A DNA stretch of 48,994 bases from Prorocentrum cordatum (GCA_963575745.1 CAUYUJ010014560.1:371834-420827); one strand, 5' to 3'; counted from the stretch's first letter, positions 31,931 to 43,364 are shown. Notes: a model not told the origin generated them from the letters alone. Numbers and translations are program-made.

Positions 31931-32262
31931 TCGACAAGATGCCCGGCCAGACTGCCCGACAAAATGCCAGACCAAATGCCCGACAAAATCGCAGGGGCAA
32001 CGCCGTAGCTGTGAATTTACAATGCATCCGCCCAGCCGCCGATGCCAATAATAATTTTGTCGCTGCACTTTTTTCAACAGTTTGTCATGGCGGCCGGTTA
32101 TTTTTGTCGGGCTTTTTGTTTTTGTCGGACCATTTTGTCGGGGCCTCTGTTTTTTTTGTCTGGCCATTTTGTCGGGGCCACTTTTTTTGTCGGGTAATTT
32201 TTGCGTCGGCCCACGTGTTGTTTTTTGTCGGCCCGCCTGTTTTCTTTTTGTCGTCGGCCCCT
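31931..32262. repeat. Inverted pair of TTTTGTCGGG micro-repeats
   Basis: 31931-31992 carries CGACAAGATGCCCGG-, CCCGACAAAATGCC- and CCCGACAAAATCG-type units. 32095-32262 carries the opposite orientation (TTTTTGTCGGGC, ATTTTGTCGGGGCC, TTTTTTGTCGGCCC). The two sets can pair across a spacer of about 100 bases. Confidence 0.8.
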
Positions 32263-32599
32263 TGCGGGCAACGCCCCCGGCGCAAGGCGGGGGGAAGAAT
32301 GCGGGCGGCGAGGAGGGGCAGGGGGAGCGCACGCGCACGGCGCAGGAGGAGCAAGAGGAGGAGCGGAGGAACGGGAGGAGCAAACAGACTCAAAGAGAAC
32401 CCCAAAACATCTCGCAGGCCCGAGAAGGCCCCAACACCGCGCGAAGAGGCGCCTGAGAGCGCCCCAAGAGGGCCCCAAGGGCCAAAGAGAGCCCAAAAGG
32501 CCGATGTGACCAGGCATTTCGATGCCAACGAAGGTGGCGGTCAGGGTTATTGGTCGACAGAAGCACGGAAAGCAACCATATCCATCACGCTAACCTGAT

Positions 32600-34980
32600 A
32601 TTACCACGAACCCCGACTTTGGAGGACAAATGGGGGCTCCTGCGATGTGGGTTCAGCACGTGACCATGCGAACCACTGTGGGGGGACGCGTGGCTTGCGA
32701 GCAAGTGAAGTGCAAAGAAAAGCGTGCATGCGGGCCACCAGTTTTGATAGGTCCGTGCGTTGCAGGTGAGATGCCAAGATGACACCTGACGTTGGTTCCC
32801 GCGTTGTCCGTTTGAGGTGGTGGCGTTTTGTCGGGGTGTCTCCAGACATCCTGGGGTCCTCTGGAGCAGTGTTGGGGCCTTCTTGACAGTCTCTGGGGGC
32901 CTCCTGGTCGTGGGATGAACGCTGGTTCCCGTGTTGTCCGTTTGGCGGCGTCTCCAACCATCTTGGGGCCCTCTTGGGCCGTCTTGGGGCCCTGTTAGGG
33001 ACGGCTGGGGGCTTCCCGGAAACCTGTTCCAGGCTCGTTGGGACCTCTTGAAAGCCTCTCGGGGGTGTCCTGGGGGCCCGTCGGGGCCTCCAGGGTCCCT
33101 TTTGGGTCGGAAAACCCAAAATGTAGGTCCCCGCCGCCTCTCTGGAACTTTCTTGGGCATTCCTACAGCTTTCGGAGGCCGTCTTGGAGGCCCCTGGGCC
33201 GTCTCGAGAGCGCGCCGGACTGGTTTGGGTGCTCTCCCGGGGGCCTCTCAGGCCGTCTTGGGGCGGTCTTTGGGGCCTCTTGCGCCGCCCCGGAACGCCG
33301 GGGAGCCGAGGGCGCCGAAACCCGAAAGAACAATAAAACCAACGAAAACCAATAAATTGAGACACGTGGGGCTCTCTGGGAGGGCCTCTCGGAGGCCTCC
33401 CGAAGCGTCCGAGGAGCGCCGAAGGCCGTCTGGACGCGATATTGGTGGCCTCCCGGGGGCCTTGCGGGGCCTCCGGGTGGTCCTTTTGTGCGGTGAGCTT
33501 GAGATGTAGGGCCCTGCCCTTCTTCTACATGTTTTCTGGTGGCGTTCCTAGAGCCTGCGGAGGCCGTCGTGGAAGCGTTTTGGGCCGTCTTGAGAGCGTG
33601 TTGGACTGTCTGAGCGCTCTCTTGGAGGCCTCTCAGGCCGTCCTGGGGCGGCATTTGGGCCCTCTTGGGCTGTGTTGGAGCGTCGGCAAACCGAAAACGT
33701 GGAAACCCGAGAAACTTTCAAAAACCCAACGAAAACCAAAACATGTTGACACTGGGGCTCTCTGGGAGGGCCTCTCGGGGCCTCCCGAGGCGTCCTGGGT
33801 GCTCCCTGGGCCGTCTGAGCACGATGTTTGGTGCCTGCTGGAGGCCGCGTGGGGCCTCCGGGGGGGGTCATTTTGGGCGGCGAGCTTGAAATTCCGGTTG
33901 TTGCTTTTACTATGGAGGTTTTTTTTGGGCCGTTCCTGGAGCCTTCGGACGCCGTCATGGAGGCCTCTTGGGCCGTCATGAGGGCGTCTTGGACTGTCTG
34001 GGCGCCTTCTCGGGGGTCTCAGAGGCCGTTTTTGGGCGGTTTGGGTGCCCTCTTGGGTTGTTCTGGTGCGTCGGCAAGCCGAAGACGCGAAAACCAGAAA
34101 AAAACCTGCACACCCCCCCTAAACAAAAATACATGTTGACGCTAGGGGTTCTCCGGGAGGGCCTCTCGGAAGCCTCCCGAAGCGCCCTGGAAGCTCCCTG
34201 GGCGATCCGGGCGCGATCTTGGACGACCTGGATCGACCTGATGGCGGCTCGCGGCCCTCTCGGAACATCTTGCCGACCATCTTGGGGCCGCCCGTGCCGC
34301 GCGGAAGCGTGTCTGCCGAAATGGGGCCGTCTTCCGCCGTCTGCCGCCGGCTTCCGCCGGCGCAGGGCGGGGGGGAAGCGCAGGGGGACAAGCCGGAGGA
34401 ACGGGGGAGTGGAGGAAAACGACGAGGATTCATCAGGAGGGCACGGCAGAAAGCAAGGGTGACGAGGGGGGGGAAGGACGAGAGGGGGAGGGGGGGCGGG
34501 AGGGGGAATGGGGAGTGAAAGGAGGAGGTGGGGGAGGAGCAGGACGGGGGGGGATCGATGGAAGAGGCGGGGGATCACGGGGGGGAGGTGGAGGTTGTAG
34601 GCCGCGTCTACCTCGTCTGGACTCATCCGGGCCATCCTGCGGCGACTCTCGCTGCCCCACCGGGGCATGTTGAGCGTTCTGCGCCCTGCAAAAGCGTGGG
34701 CACGAACGCCATTTCCATCTCTTTTGTCTCGGCAGAATAATGGGGTCCCGGGGGCGCCTCCGTTGACCGTGATCATCCGGTCTGCGGGCGCCCGCGCTGC
34801 TTTCGAACAGTTCCGGGTACTATTGGGGCCCTTCGGCGATCGCGTCGTGCTTTCGACCTTCTCATATGGTCATTTTTAGCCATGTCGGCCGTCTGCGGGG
34901 GCTCTGAGAAAAACCAGGCGAAGAACATTGGAAGGATCAAATGTTTGACTTTCTCCGAACGTGGAACCGTTGCAATTCGG
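32600..34980. repeat. Segmental duplication copy B
   Basis: Direct, diverged copy of 28736-31330 starting at the same TATTACCACGAACCCCGACT word and ending with TCGGCCGTCTGCGGGGGCTC and a short match to GGAAGGATCAAATGTTTGAC. Substitutions are frequent and the long GC insertion of copy A is absent. Confidence 0.88.
32880..34370. repeat. GGCC minisatellite with ~385-bp higher-order units (copy B)
   Basis: Same organisation as in copy A; A-rich spacers lie near 33310, 33695 and 34085, giving periods of about 385 and 390 bases. Confidence 0.85.
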
Positions 34981-34983
34981 ACC

Positions 34984-35085
34984 CTTTTTCCCCGACCTCG
35001 AGGAGGGGTTCCCGTTCAGTGCCCCCCTGGGGGGACTGGGGGGGAACCCCCGAGCCCCCCTCGCGGGGGGGGGGGGGCATCCCGA
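34984..35085 (+). repeat. Short dispersed element, plus orientation
   Basis: Inverse partner of 30430-30526: TTTTTCCCCGACCTCGAGGA followed by GGGTTCCCGTTC and C/G tracts. Confidence 0.7.
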
Positions 35086-35805
35086 TCCGCGCGCGGGCGC
35101 AAGGACGTGAGGGTCGGGGGCAAGTACAATGTTCAGATACGCCACGGGGCACGACCTGCGCGCGGGCACATGTCGCGATGGTTGGGAACAATATATAACG
35201 ATGCTAAGGTGTCAAAATTCGCCGAGTGGTTCGATCCGTGACCGGGCACAGGGATCGTAAAGGCCGGGGGTGAGATTGGACGATGTTTAAACCGTCGACG
35301 GCGCGATTTACGAGCAGGCAAAAAGATCGCGAGGGTTGGGCGTCCTCCAGGCGCCTGCGACACGGCCGCAGGACCCGCGCTGTGGGCGTCCACGTATCAT
35401 AGCAGAAACGCGCCATGCAACGATGCGCAATGCAGCGGCCAACGTCACGGCGCACCGCGGAGCGCCGCTTTTTGCGCGCAGGATGTGTGAGATTTTTGCG
35501 ACACGCGCATTGAATCTGTCTGATTGGGCCTTAGGGACAAGATCTGACGCATGCGTTATGATGACGGTGGAACAGCCCAAGTGGTGGCAATAAAGACACT
35601 CGCGCGATGCATGGGTGGCGGTTGGCCCCGGTCCAAGTTGGGACGCGCGCGCGACAACGCCACCCTTCGGCGCCACCACAACAAATTTCAAACAAATGCA
35701 TAAATATTTTGTCGGAGCTTCGGTTGTGTTTCCTGGTGGGCGCAAGACCTGACGTTTCACCCAGGCCGAGGGTCTCTTTAAGACAAATGAATTGTTGGAT
35801 AGCGA
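35086..35805. other. No recognisable feature
   Basis: Mixed-composition sequence without a convincing frame on either strand; short frames share no recognised pattern. Confidence 0.4.
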
Positions 35806-37620
35806 AGCCAAGTGGTTGACGCGGTCTGTTTAGGAGCTGTTGAGCAAATGGTGTCCTGGCTGCTGCTGAGAAGCGTCGTGTCGTCGTATTGGTTGTCAGC
35901 TGTTGACGTGTCCAGTGCTGAATGTAGCCCGCGCGTGGGCAGGTCGCTGGGTCTGCCTGTGAGGTGTTTTGCTACGTGGCTGTTGAGCTTGTATGGCATG
36001 GTTGTGGTGCGTATGTTTCTGCGTGCGCGTAGTAATGACGCAGCGTGTCGCCTGAGTCGCATGGGCTTTAAGACGCCCGCGGTAGAGGCCTGGCGCGGCG
36101 TGAACTCGTCAGCTGGGAAACATACTGATGCTGCTGCGTGTGGTGCGTCAGGAATCTGCTGGTGGTACTGGTTGATGTCCGTGTCCGGTGGTGGTAGTGG
36201 CTGGTTGTCGAGCAGGTCGGCGTATTGTGTGTCTGGATGGGCATTGCATCTTCGCTGGGTCGCATGGTGGTGGTTGCCTGCTGTTGGCCATGACGTGGGG
36301 TCTTTCGTGAACTATGGCGTTCCTCTGTTGCTCCTGGGTCGCGGTGATGGTCGACGAAGAGGTCGGCAACGTAGGGTGCCGCGTCGCTGGCGTGTGCTAT
36401 GTCGTCGCTGCTGTGCTTTCTGTGCTTCTCCTTGATTTGTTAAACCAGCACGAGAATCGGTGCGTGGTTGATTGCAATGTTAGTGCGAGCGCGGTCGTGG
36501 GCTGCCATGTTTCGTTGTGCTTGCGCATCTCTGCCAAATCTTCGCCAGCTCGCCGCTGCGCTGGTGGTGTTATTTCGCGTATGCCTGGCGGGATGGCGGC
36601 GTCCATGTGCGCGTCGAATTCTGCCGCAATGATCGCGGGTGGCCATGTGCCCGCTAGGTTGCGAACAATGTTCCGCCATCCTGCGATGCGTCAGGCGTCG
36701 CGTTGCATGTGCGGCACGTGTGCCACGTAAATGGCGCCACGAATGAGGTGCTCGTAGCTTGATAGTGAACCATATGTGTGGCTATTGGAGAAATCTAAGG
36801 TTCTTGTATTTGAAGTGGAGAGGTCGCCTGGGGGTCCCGGCGCCTGGAACTGTTGCGCCAGCAAGCAGCGTTGCGATGTACTAAACTGCATGTAGGTGTC
36901 TGCCGTGCTGCAGCCGCTCCGTGCTATAGTCTCTTGGTTGCCCATGGTGTGGACCTTCTGAAAGAGTGCTTGTGCTCGTAGATACTGCGCTCGGGGCATG
37001 CGGTGGGGGCCTGTAGATCACGGTGTAAGTCGCCGAATGTCGCGCGGACGTCTGCTCTCAGTGCGTCGCAGGAAGCAATCTTGAGGCGCGCGGCAGCCGC
37101 GTCGTCTGCAATAGTGGCTGCTGCGTGAAACTGCATGTCGACATCGGTCTGCTCTTGAAGAACGGTAGAGAGGTGTAGGCTGTTAAATTACTAGGGTGGA
37201 GCAATAGAACCCGCTTTCTGGGATCACCGCGTAACCGGAGTGGTCGTTGGTTTAGTCTTTGTGGCGGATGGCCCAATGCATTTCCTTGCGGTCGGTTAGC
37301 TGGCCAGGTCGAATGGTGTCGGTTTTGGGGGGTAGTGTGTCCATCGCGTGCTATGTGTCCGTGTTCGAATGAGCAGATGCGCGTTGTTTGCTCGTGTGCC
37401 TGGCCATTCGTTCCCGGGATGGACGTCATGTCCATGTGCATGGTGTGATGAGATGGAGAGTGAGCGCGCTTGGTGGCGGAGTGCCTGGGGCTGCCCGCGC
37501 GATTCGTTCGTCGCCGCGTCAATTGCGGCGGCCGTGCCTACGCGCATTCGCTTGCGCGCGCGAGGTGGCTGCAGCGCGGCGCGTAGCGTTGCCCGGATGA
37601 TGGCGACCAGCTCTGTTTTT
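35806..37620 (-). pseudogene. Decayed minus-strand coding region (distal part)
   Basis: Composition drops in GC and the minus strand becomes A/C-rich. Protein-like stretches are scattered over three frames: ELVAIIRATLRAALQPPRAR (near 37600), SCDALRADVRATFGDLHRDL (near 37050), TADTYMQFSTSQRCLLAQQF (near 36880) and AAIPPGIREITPPAQRRAGE followed by DLAEMRKHNE (near 36590). Stops separate them. The style matches 39700-42760, so both may belong to one decayed gene split by the palindromic element at 37.66-39.18 kb. No catalytic domain is recognised. Confidence 0.3.
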
Positions 37621-37636
37621 CGCGCTGTCGAGTTGG

Positions 37637-37720
37637 CTTGAATCGACGTTTTTTTTTTTTTTGTGTATATATATATATATATATATGGTCGATCCCCCCC
37701 CCCCCCCCCCGCGCCCCGCG
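37637..37720. repeat. Poly-T, (TA)n and poly-C cluster
   Basis: A run of T (37650-37662), a TA tract (37667-37686) and a C tract (37694-37710). It mirrors the poly-G and TA tracts at 39022-39180 and forms the outer edge of the palindrome. Confidence 0.9.
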
Positions 37721-37768
37721 CCCCACCCCGCAGCGACCCCCCAGAGCGCCCAAAGCACGAATGCACAA

Positions 37769-38134
37769 CTCAACTTTGGCCTGCCATCCAGGCTGACGAA
37801 CTCATCCGCTCGGCCCATCCGTCACGGGCACCGTGCGCGCAAGCATATCGGTTTCGGCCGAGGCCACGAAACATTGTGTATCATATGTTTTTCTGGTTTT
37901 TCTGGTCTGGGAACCAACGAAACACTGCGTATCACAAGTTTTTCTGGTTTTTCTGGTTTCTGGAGCTGAAATGCTCGCCGCGGCCTCGCCCCACCGCTCC
38001 CCCACCTCCTGTTTGTCGGCACCTGAAAACCAGAAAAACTACAAAAACCTGCGATATGCAATGTTTCGTTGGTTCCCAGACCAGAAAAACCAAAAAAACC
38101 TGTGATGCGCAATGTTTCGTGGCCTCCGAGCAAG
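37769..38134 (+). repeat. Palindrome left arm (366 bp)
   Basis: Inverse of 38418-38783. It contains a 98-base module (37861-37958, GGCCACGAAACATTG to TTTTTCTGGTTTTTCTGG) and its own inverted copy (38028-38125), separated by a 69-base GC-rich spacer, so the arm is itself a smaller palindrome. Confidence 0.92.
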
Positions 38135-38156
38135 GCTCTGGTTCTGGTTATGGTTC

Positions 38157-38201
<45 letters not shown>

Positions 38202-38216
38202 CTCTGGTGCTAATAC

Positions 38217-38255
<39 letters not shown>

Positions 38256-38282
38256 CTTTGGTTCTGGTTCTGGTTCTGGCTC
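38135..38282. repeat. (GGTTCT)n / (GGCTCT)n hexanucleotide array at the palindrome centre
   Basis: About 25 units of GGTTCT or GGCTCT. In one plus frame it reads as a (Gly-Ser)n peptide. It lies entirely in the loop between the arms; the rest of the loop (38283-38417) is unique sequence. Confidence 0.95.
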
Positions 38283-38417
38283 CTACCAGTGGTTGTGCTG
38301 GCGCAGGGGCGAGGATTTGTGGCTGGCAACAGGGAAGATGCTGGGGGGGGCCTTCCTCAAGGAGCACTGCCAGTGAGCGGCGAGCGCTGTAGCCCCCGAA
38401 GAGTACACAGTGTTTTC

Positions 38418-38783
38418 TTGCTCGGAGGCCACGAAACACTGTGCATCACATGTTTTTCTGGTTTTTCTAGTCTGGGAACCAACGAAACATTGTATGTCGC
38501 AGGTTTTTCTGGTTTTTCTGGTTTTCAGGTGCCGACAAACAGGAGGTGGGGGAGCGGTGGGGCGAGGCCGCGGCGAGCATTTCAGCTCCAGAAACCAAAA
38601 AAAAACAGAAAAACTTGCGATACGCAGTGTTTCGTTGGTTCCCAGACCAGAAAAACCCGGAAAACATGTGATACGCAGTGTTTCGTGGCCTCGGCCGCAA
38701 CCGATATGCCTGCGCGCACGGTGCCCGCGGCGGATGGGCCGAGCGGATGAGTTCGTCAGCCTGGATGGCAGGCCAAAGTTGAG
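38418..38783 (-). repeat. Palindrome right arm (366 bp)
   Basis: Reverse complement of 37769-38134 with scattered substitutions and the same length, including both copies of the module (about 38423-38522 and 38598-38692). Confidence 0.92.
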
Positions 38784-39001
38784 TTCTCCAACAGGGAGAG
38801 GACCAAGTGGAAGAACAGAAGGTGGAGGACGAGGGAGGAGGGAGGAGGAGGACGAGCAACAGGAGAAGCAGGAGGCGAGGGGGGAGATGGAAGAAGAGGG
38901 GGATGAGGGAGAGTAAGATGATGAGGAATACTTCTCGGGTCACAGCCCGCTGTGACAGACCATGTGTCTGCGGCTGTTCGTGCCAGCATCTCAAGACCGC
39001 G
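38784..39001. other. Insertion in the outer right arm
   Basis: 218 bases, mostly GAGGAG-type purine-rich sequence, that separate the 366-base arm from its outer continuation. The left side has only about 30 bases at the matching place. Confidence 0.6.
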
Positions 39002-39180
39002 GCTTCGTGTTTTGGGCGTTTGGGGGGGTCGCTGGGGGGGGGGGGGGGGCGGGGGGGGGGGGGGGGGGCGAGCATAGATATATATATATATATATATATA
39101 ATATATATATAAATATATATATATATACATATATATATATATGTATATACATATATACATACATACATATATATAATAAC
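39002..39180. repeat. Outer right palindrome edge: G tract and (TA)n
   Basis: CTTCGTGTTTTGGGCGTTTG followed by GGGGTCGCTG mirrors the left edge (37665-37768). It is followed by about 45 nearly uninterrupted G and then TA/TACA repeats. Confidence 0.85.
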
Positions 39181-39699
39181 AAATCCCAGCATGGCGCGCG
39201 CGACGCCGGATGCGCAGCATCCGAGAAAGCTGGGTTTGCGGTCGTCGAACTGAAGGCCCACAAACGCCGGTGCAGAAGTGCCCTTGGTTTTCTGCATCGA
39301 GCCGTTGGCGCAAACGGGCAGGGCGCGGACCGCGCCGGCAGCGGTTGGCCGCGGCGAGCAAGCGCTGCTGAGATGATGGATGGAAAGCCCCGTTTGCGGG
39401 GTCGCGCTGCGGAGCTAGATGACTTTTCGCTTCGCGAAGAAAGAAGAGTAACTGGAGGGGAGTGGGTTGTTGGAGATGATACGGTGCACTGCGCGTCTTG
39501 CAATTGGGGGGGGGGGGGGGGGTCGCCTGCGTCGCGAGCCAGGTCGCGCGTAAACCTCATCAGACCTCTTGGTGGATCAAGCATGAGACTCTGGAACCTA
39601 ATGGCGTCGATCCATTTTGATGGTCAGGGGCGCGCATTGGGCCGCGCGTCGAAGTCTACGTCGCTCATCTTCTCACGCGGCGCGCGCTGCGGTGACTGC

Positions 39700-42600
39700 C
39701 TGGGTGGCGAGTGAGATGCTCGAGGTCGATCGCTAGGGCTCGATATGATCGTAACTTTGCGCGCTGAGGCCAGCGCGCGCACGACTGCTCACGGGCGTCG
39801 CGCTTCACGTTGATTCTATCGGCCCCCTGTTGTTGTGGCGTCGTTGCGCATTGCGGCGCGCCTCCCATGGGCATTGATAGTGTAGTCGCTGATTTGTCAC
39901 GTTTTGGCGTCTGCGGCCGCGGCGCGCCTGTTGTGCATATGCCCGCGGGCGCGACGGGAAGAGTTCGATCCCGTGGTGCTCTTGGAAAGTAGTGCTCCAT
40001 CGGTGTGGTTGGCGGCTCTGGCGATGAGTCGACGAGCTGCGGTGGCGCCGTTAGTCGTTGTAGGATAGGCGTGTCCATGCCGTGCTGCATCGGGAGCAAG
40101 TGAGTGGCGGCGTCTTTCTGAGGTCGTCCTCACTGTTTTCCTCCACGTCGTGGATGTCGTCGAAGCCGTCGTACGCAATGCCTGCTCATCCGTCTTGTAC
40201 CTGGCGGACGTCGTCCTCGGCTTGTGCACGTTGTGCATGCTGCCGTGATAACTCGTGCTTATCATCCTCTTGTATCAGCCGTTCCTGATCAATGTGGCGG
40301 TCGACGCAGGTCTCTGCGTCGAGGTCCTTGTTGGGGCCGGGCGCAAGTCGCTCCTGTCCTGGATGGGGTCTCGTTGCTTTTTGAAGGAGCTTTCTTTCGC
40401 TTGTCGTAGTGGTGTCGCAAGCACTCTCTCTCTTTCCTCGTGCCACTCGTCGGATTGTTCCAGCGCTGCCGCGTAGGTTTGCACCGTCGTTTGCTGATAT
40501 TGCGCGCAAGATCCGGGTCGTCATTGGCGTTTTTCTGCTGTCAGCAGTCGATGCTGGCAGCGCTGGTTGACCATCTGGAGTTTCGCCGTCGCGCTGGCCG
40601 CGATGAAACATGCTGAACGTTGGTCGCTGTATTTGTCGCGTCGGTTGCTCTCGACTCGTTGAAAACGTGGGGCGGCATGTGCTGTTCCTTGTGCCGCATT
40701 AAACTTCTGATCGAATGCTGCGTGTGCCTAGACTCGTTTTGTTACTCGGGCTGTGCATTGCCCCTCGCGGCTGCGGCGTCGTCGCGCGCGCCGCCTTCGT
40801 TGCCTTCTCTCTTGCGCGGGCCCCTCTGCCAGTGCTGGGATTTCTGTTCTGCCACCGACATATACGGGGCGTTGTTCAAGCGATGTTTAATGCGGCTCTG
40901 GCTGCTGCGATTGTGTAAATGTTGAATGGAGCGCTGCATGCGCTCATCCGGTACTTGTTCTGCTCTGAGAATGTATTGTGCGTTGTTCCTGGTCGCTGCT
41001 GGTGTTTGACGTTGAGGTGCTGCCTGTTTTCTCTTAATCCCTGTCCTAGCTCAGCGATTGTCGCCTGCGTCTCTTCTGCTGATCTTTCTTGCGCGATGTG
41101 CGCGGCCTCGAACTGGTAATGCTGTGCGCGGGGTTGTTTGGTTTGTGCGTGGTAGCTAAAACTTTATATGTCAAAGACTCCCGATGCGTTGGTGCAATTG
41201 CTCGTTTTGTCTTGTTGTGTAGTTTGCTTCGCGTTGTGCTGTTTCCTCGGGTCGTTTTGCGATCGTGTTGTCAGCTAGCAAACGTAGCTCTGCTTGTCGG
41301 AGAGATTGCGCGTGCTCGCGAGACAAATGGTAAACGTTGGACAGGTGGTCGCTCACTGCTTGAGGCTGTTACATTTTTTTTTTCTTCTGATGCTTGTGGG
41401 TGTTGGAGTACCTGGGTTTCCTTGTCTCCGTCTGGTTATGCCGCTGTGGGCCCTTCAGTTGTCCAGTCGTGCGTTTGGAGGTCATCGTCTGTCTATTGAA
41501 TAATGCTTCGAGCGCTTGTGTCTCATCGTCCTTGTCGGCGCTGGTTGTTGAAGGTGTTTGCAACGGTGTTAAGTTGCGCGTCGTGCGCTCGAGGCGCAGG
41601 CGCTTCTAAACTTGGCGTACGTTGTCTGTGATGGACCAAGTCCTTCTCCGGAGTGGTGTACGCATTGGTCTTTCGTACTGTGTCATCGTGATGCTGATGT
41701 GTTTGATTTAGGCTGACTGATGGGATCTTGGTGCATGCTGCGTAGTCGACTTTGAGCTTGCGCATATACTGCAGTATGTCGGCTCCTGGTGGAATAATTG
41801 TTTCTGGGAGGTTGCCAACTCATGACGCAGTTGTCCTGCATCTTGACTTGCACTCTCCGCAACCAGTATTTGTGTAGCAAACTTTCTGATTCCGGCAGCC
41901 GTGGATGTGCTCCAGGCCCCCACGTCCAGGGGGGGGGGCCCAGGCTTGTCGTTGTGCGTCACGTCGTCATGGCATGTTTCTGCTATGCTGTCGATAGATG
42001 CCTGACACTCCCTCGTAGTATATGCGGTGTGGTCCGGGTTGCTGCCGAAGTTTGGTTGTGGCACGTCGTCCTTGTGCTTGTTTGTCGTGGTCAGGGGTTG
42101 TTTTTCCGTTGGTCTCGGTGTAGTCGTTCGCTGCTGTTTGGGAACGTGTGGCTGTCGAGTCCACTATGATGTCGTTGGAACTGTTTGGTAACAGTTGTAT
42201 CCTTTCTGTTGCTGGTATGGTGGTTGTGCTGCGTACTAGGACGGAGCCTGTCGGGCTGGATTGGCGTATCCGCTGTAACCCACTGGCTGCCAGGATGGTC
42301 CATAGCCTTTGCCGTACGGTCGTTGCTGTTGGTACATTCCCTTGCTTTTGCCTTTGACTTGAAGGGTTTGTGTGGCCGTACGTTGTGTCGGTCGTTTGCT
42401 TTTGCGGATGTTGTGCGCTATGCTGCTGGTTGGATAGCTGTGCAGCGTGCAGTTGGTGGTTGGTCGGTTGGCCGGGTAGTGATCGTGCCGATGTTACTCG
42501 CAGAAGTGGGCGTACTGCGGCACGCTTTTCTCGTTCCATGCGATGCCAAGCAGGGTTGAAATAAGTAGTCGAAGTCGGGCTGGATGTGGAGACTTGGCCA

Positions 42601-42760
42601 AAACGGCCCTGCAAGTGGTGTTCGTACGGTGCGGATGTCGAAGTCGTAAGACTGCAAAGCGGATAGGAGGAGAAACGATATATACCAACATGTAGCAAGT
42701 GGCCAAAAGGAACGTAAGAGTAAGAATGCGAACCAGATGTAAGAAGTGTGTGGGTAAGCA
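39700..42760 (-). pseudogene. Decayed minus-strand gene: Gly/Lys/Gln-rich part, then coiled-coil part
   Basis: Read from 42760 downward. A Gly/Lys/Tyr/Gln-rich segment (VKGKSKGMYQQQRPYGKGYG, then SWQPVGYSGYANPARQAPS near 42370-42240) is followed by a stop-interrupted QQQKGYNCYQ stretch. Then comes an open frame 41708-42064 with FATQILVAESASQDAGQLRH and a Cys pair (YCSICASS). Below that are coiled-coil-like segments in changing frames: LSREHAQSLRQAELRLLADN (41320), FEAAHIAQERSAEETQATIA (41100), LEQSDEWHEERERVLATPLR (40450) and CVDRHIDQERLIQEDDKHEL (40300). This resembles ORF1-type, RNA-binding plus coiled-coil proteins of non-LTR elements, but no diagnostic domain or ORF2 is present. Confidence 0.4.
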
Positions 42761-42769
42761 ATGGTTTCG

Positions 42770-43360
42770 TTCGCGGCTAGCCCCCTGTGGGCCGTGCACG
42801 CCTAGCCGCGGCTTTCTAGGCCCGCGGCTCCTGCTACCCCTCCCCTCCCTCCTCGTGCCGAGAGCTGTGCTGGCCCTGGCGGCCGCGGCGGCGGGCGCGG
42901 GCGCGCTCGGCGCGTCCGAGGGCGGGGAGGGATGCTCCTGGTGGAGCCCGCGGAACATGTTGATGCGCTTGCCTGGCCCGGGCCGCGCACGGAAAGGCCC
43001 AACCCCCCTATCACCCCCTCCCTCTCCCCTCCCAGCAGGGAGGAGGGATCCAGGGAGGAGGCCAAGAGAATACACCGAGGATGCGTCGATCAATGCGTCG
43101 ATGCAATGCGCCCTCCCGTCCACGGCCCCCCGTCCCCAAAATCAGGCCTTGACAACTCAGGAAGCGTCCCCTGAAAGACGGGCGCCCCGTGGGCCTGCCA
43201 TTCAGGCGAGAGCGCCGCTTTGAAGAGGAGCTGCCCTGCATCCGTCCAGCCGCAAGGGGTACGAAAAGGTAGGATCAACAAATCCCAACGGTATGTCCAA
43301 CGAGAATCCCATGTTGAAAGGGAGCCACCCTCTATCCGTGTGAAACAAACTGATTCGCGA
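42770..43360. other. GC-rich sequence, no supported gene
   Basis: Frames open on both strands give Pro/Arg/Gly/Ala-rich peptides. Nothing recognisable. Confidence 0.4.
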
Positions 43361-43364
43361 TGGC

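Noticed and set aside
38069-38392. Gly-Ser repeat protein across the palindrome loop
   Set aside because: The frame is produced by the hexanucleotide array and runs into palindrome arms that are also readable on the other strand.
39940-40000. tRNA-like GTTCGATCCC word
   Set aside because: No acceptor stem, D-arm or anticodon arm can be built around it.
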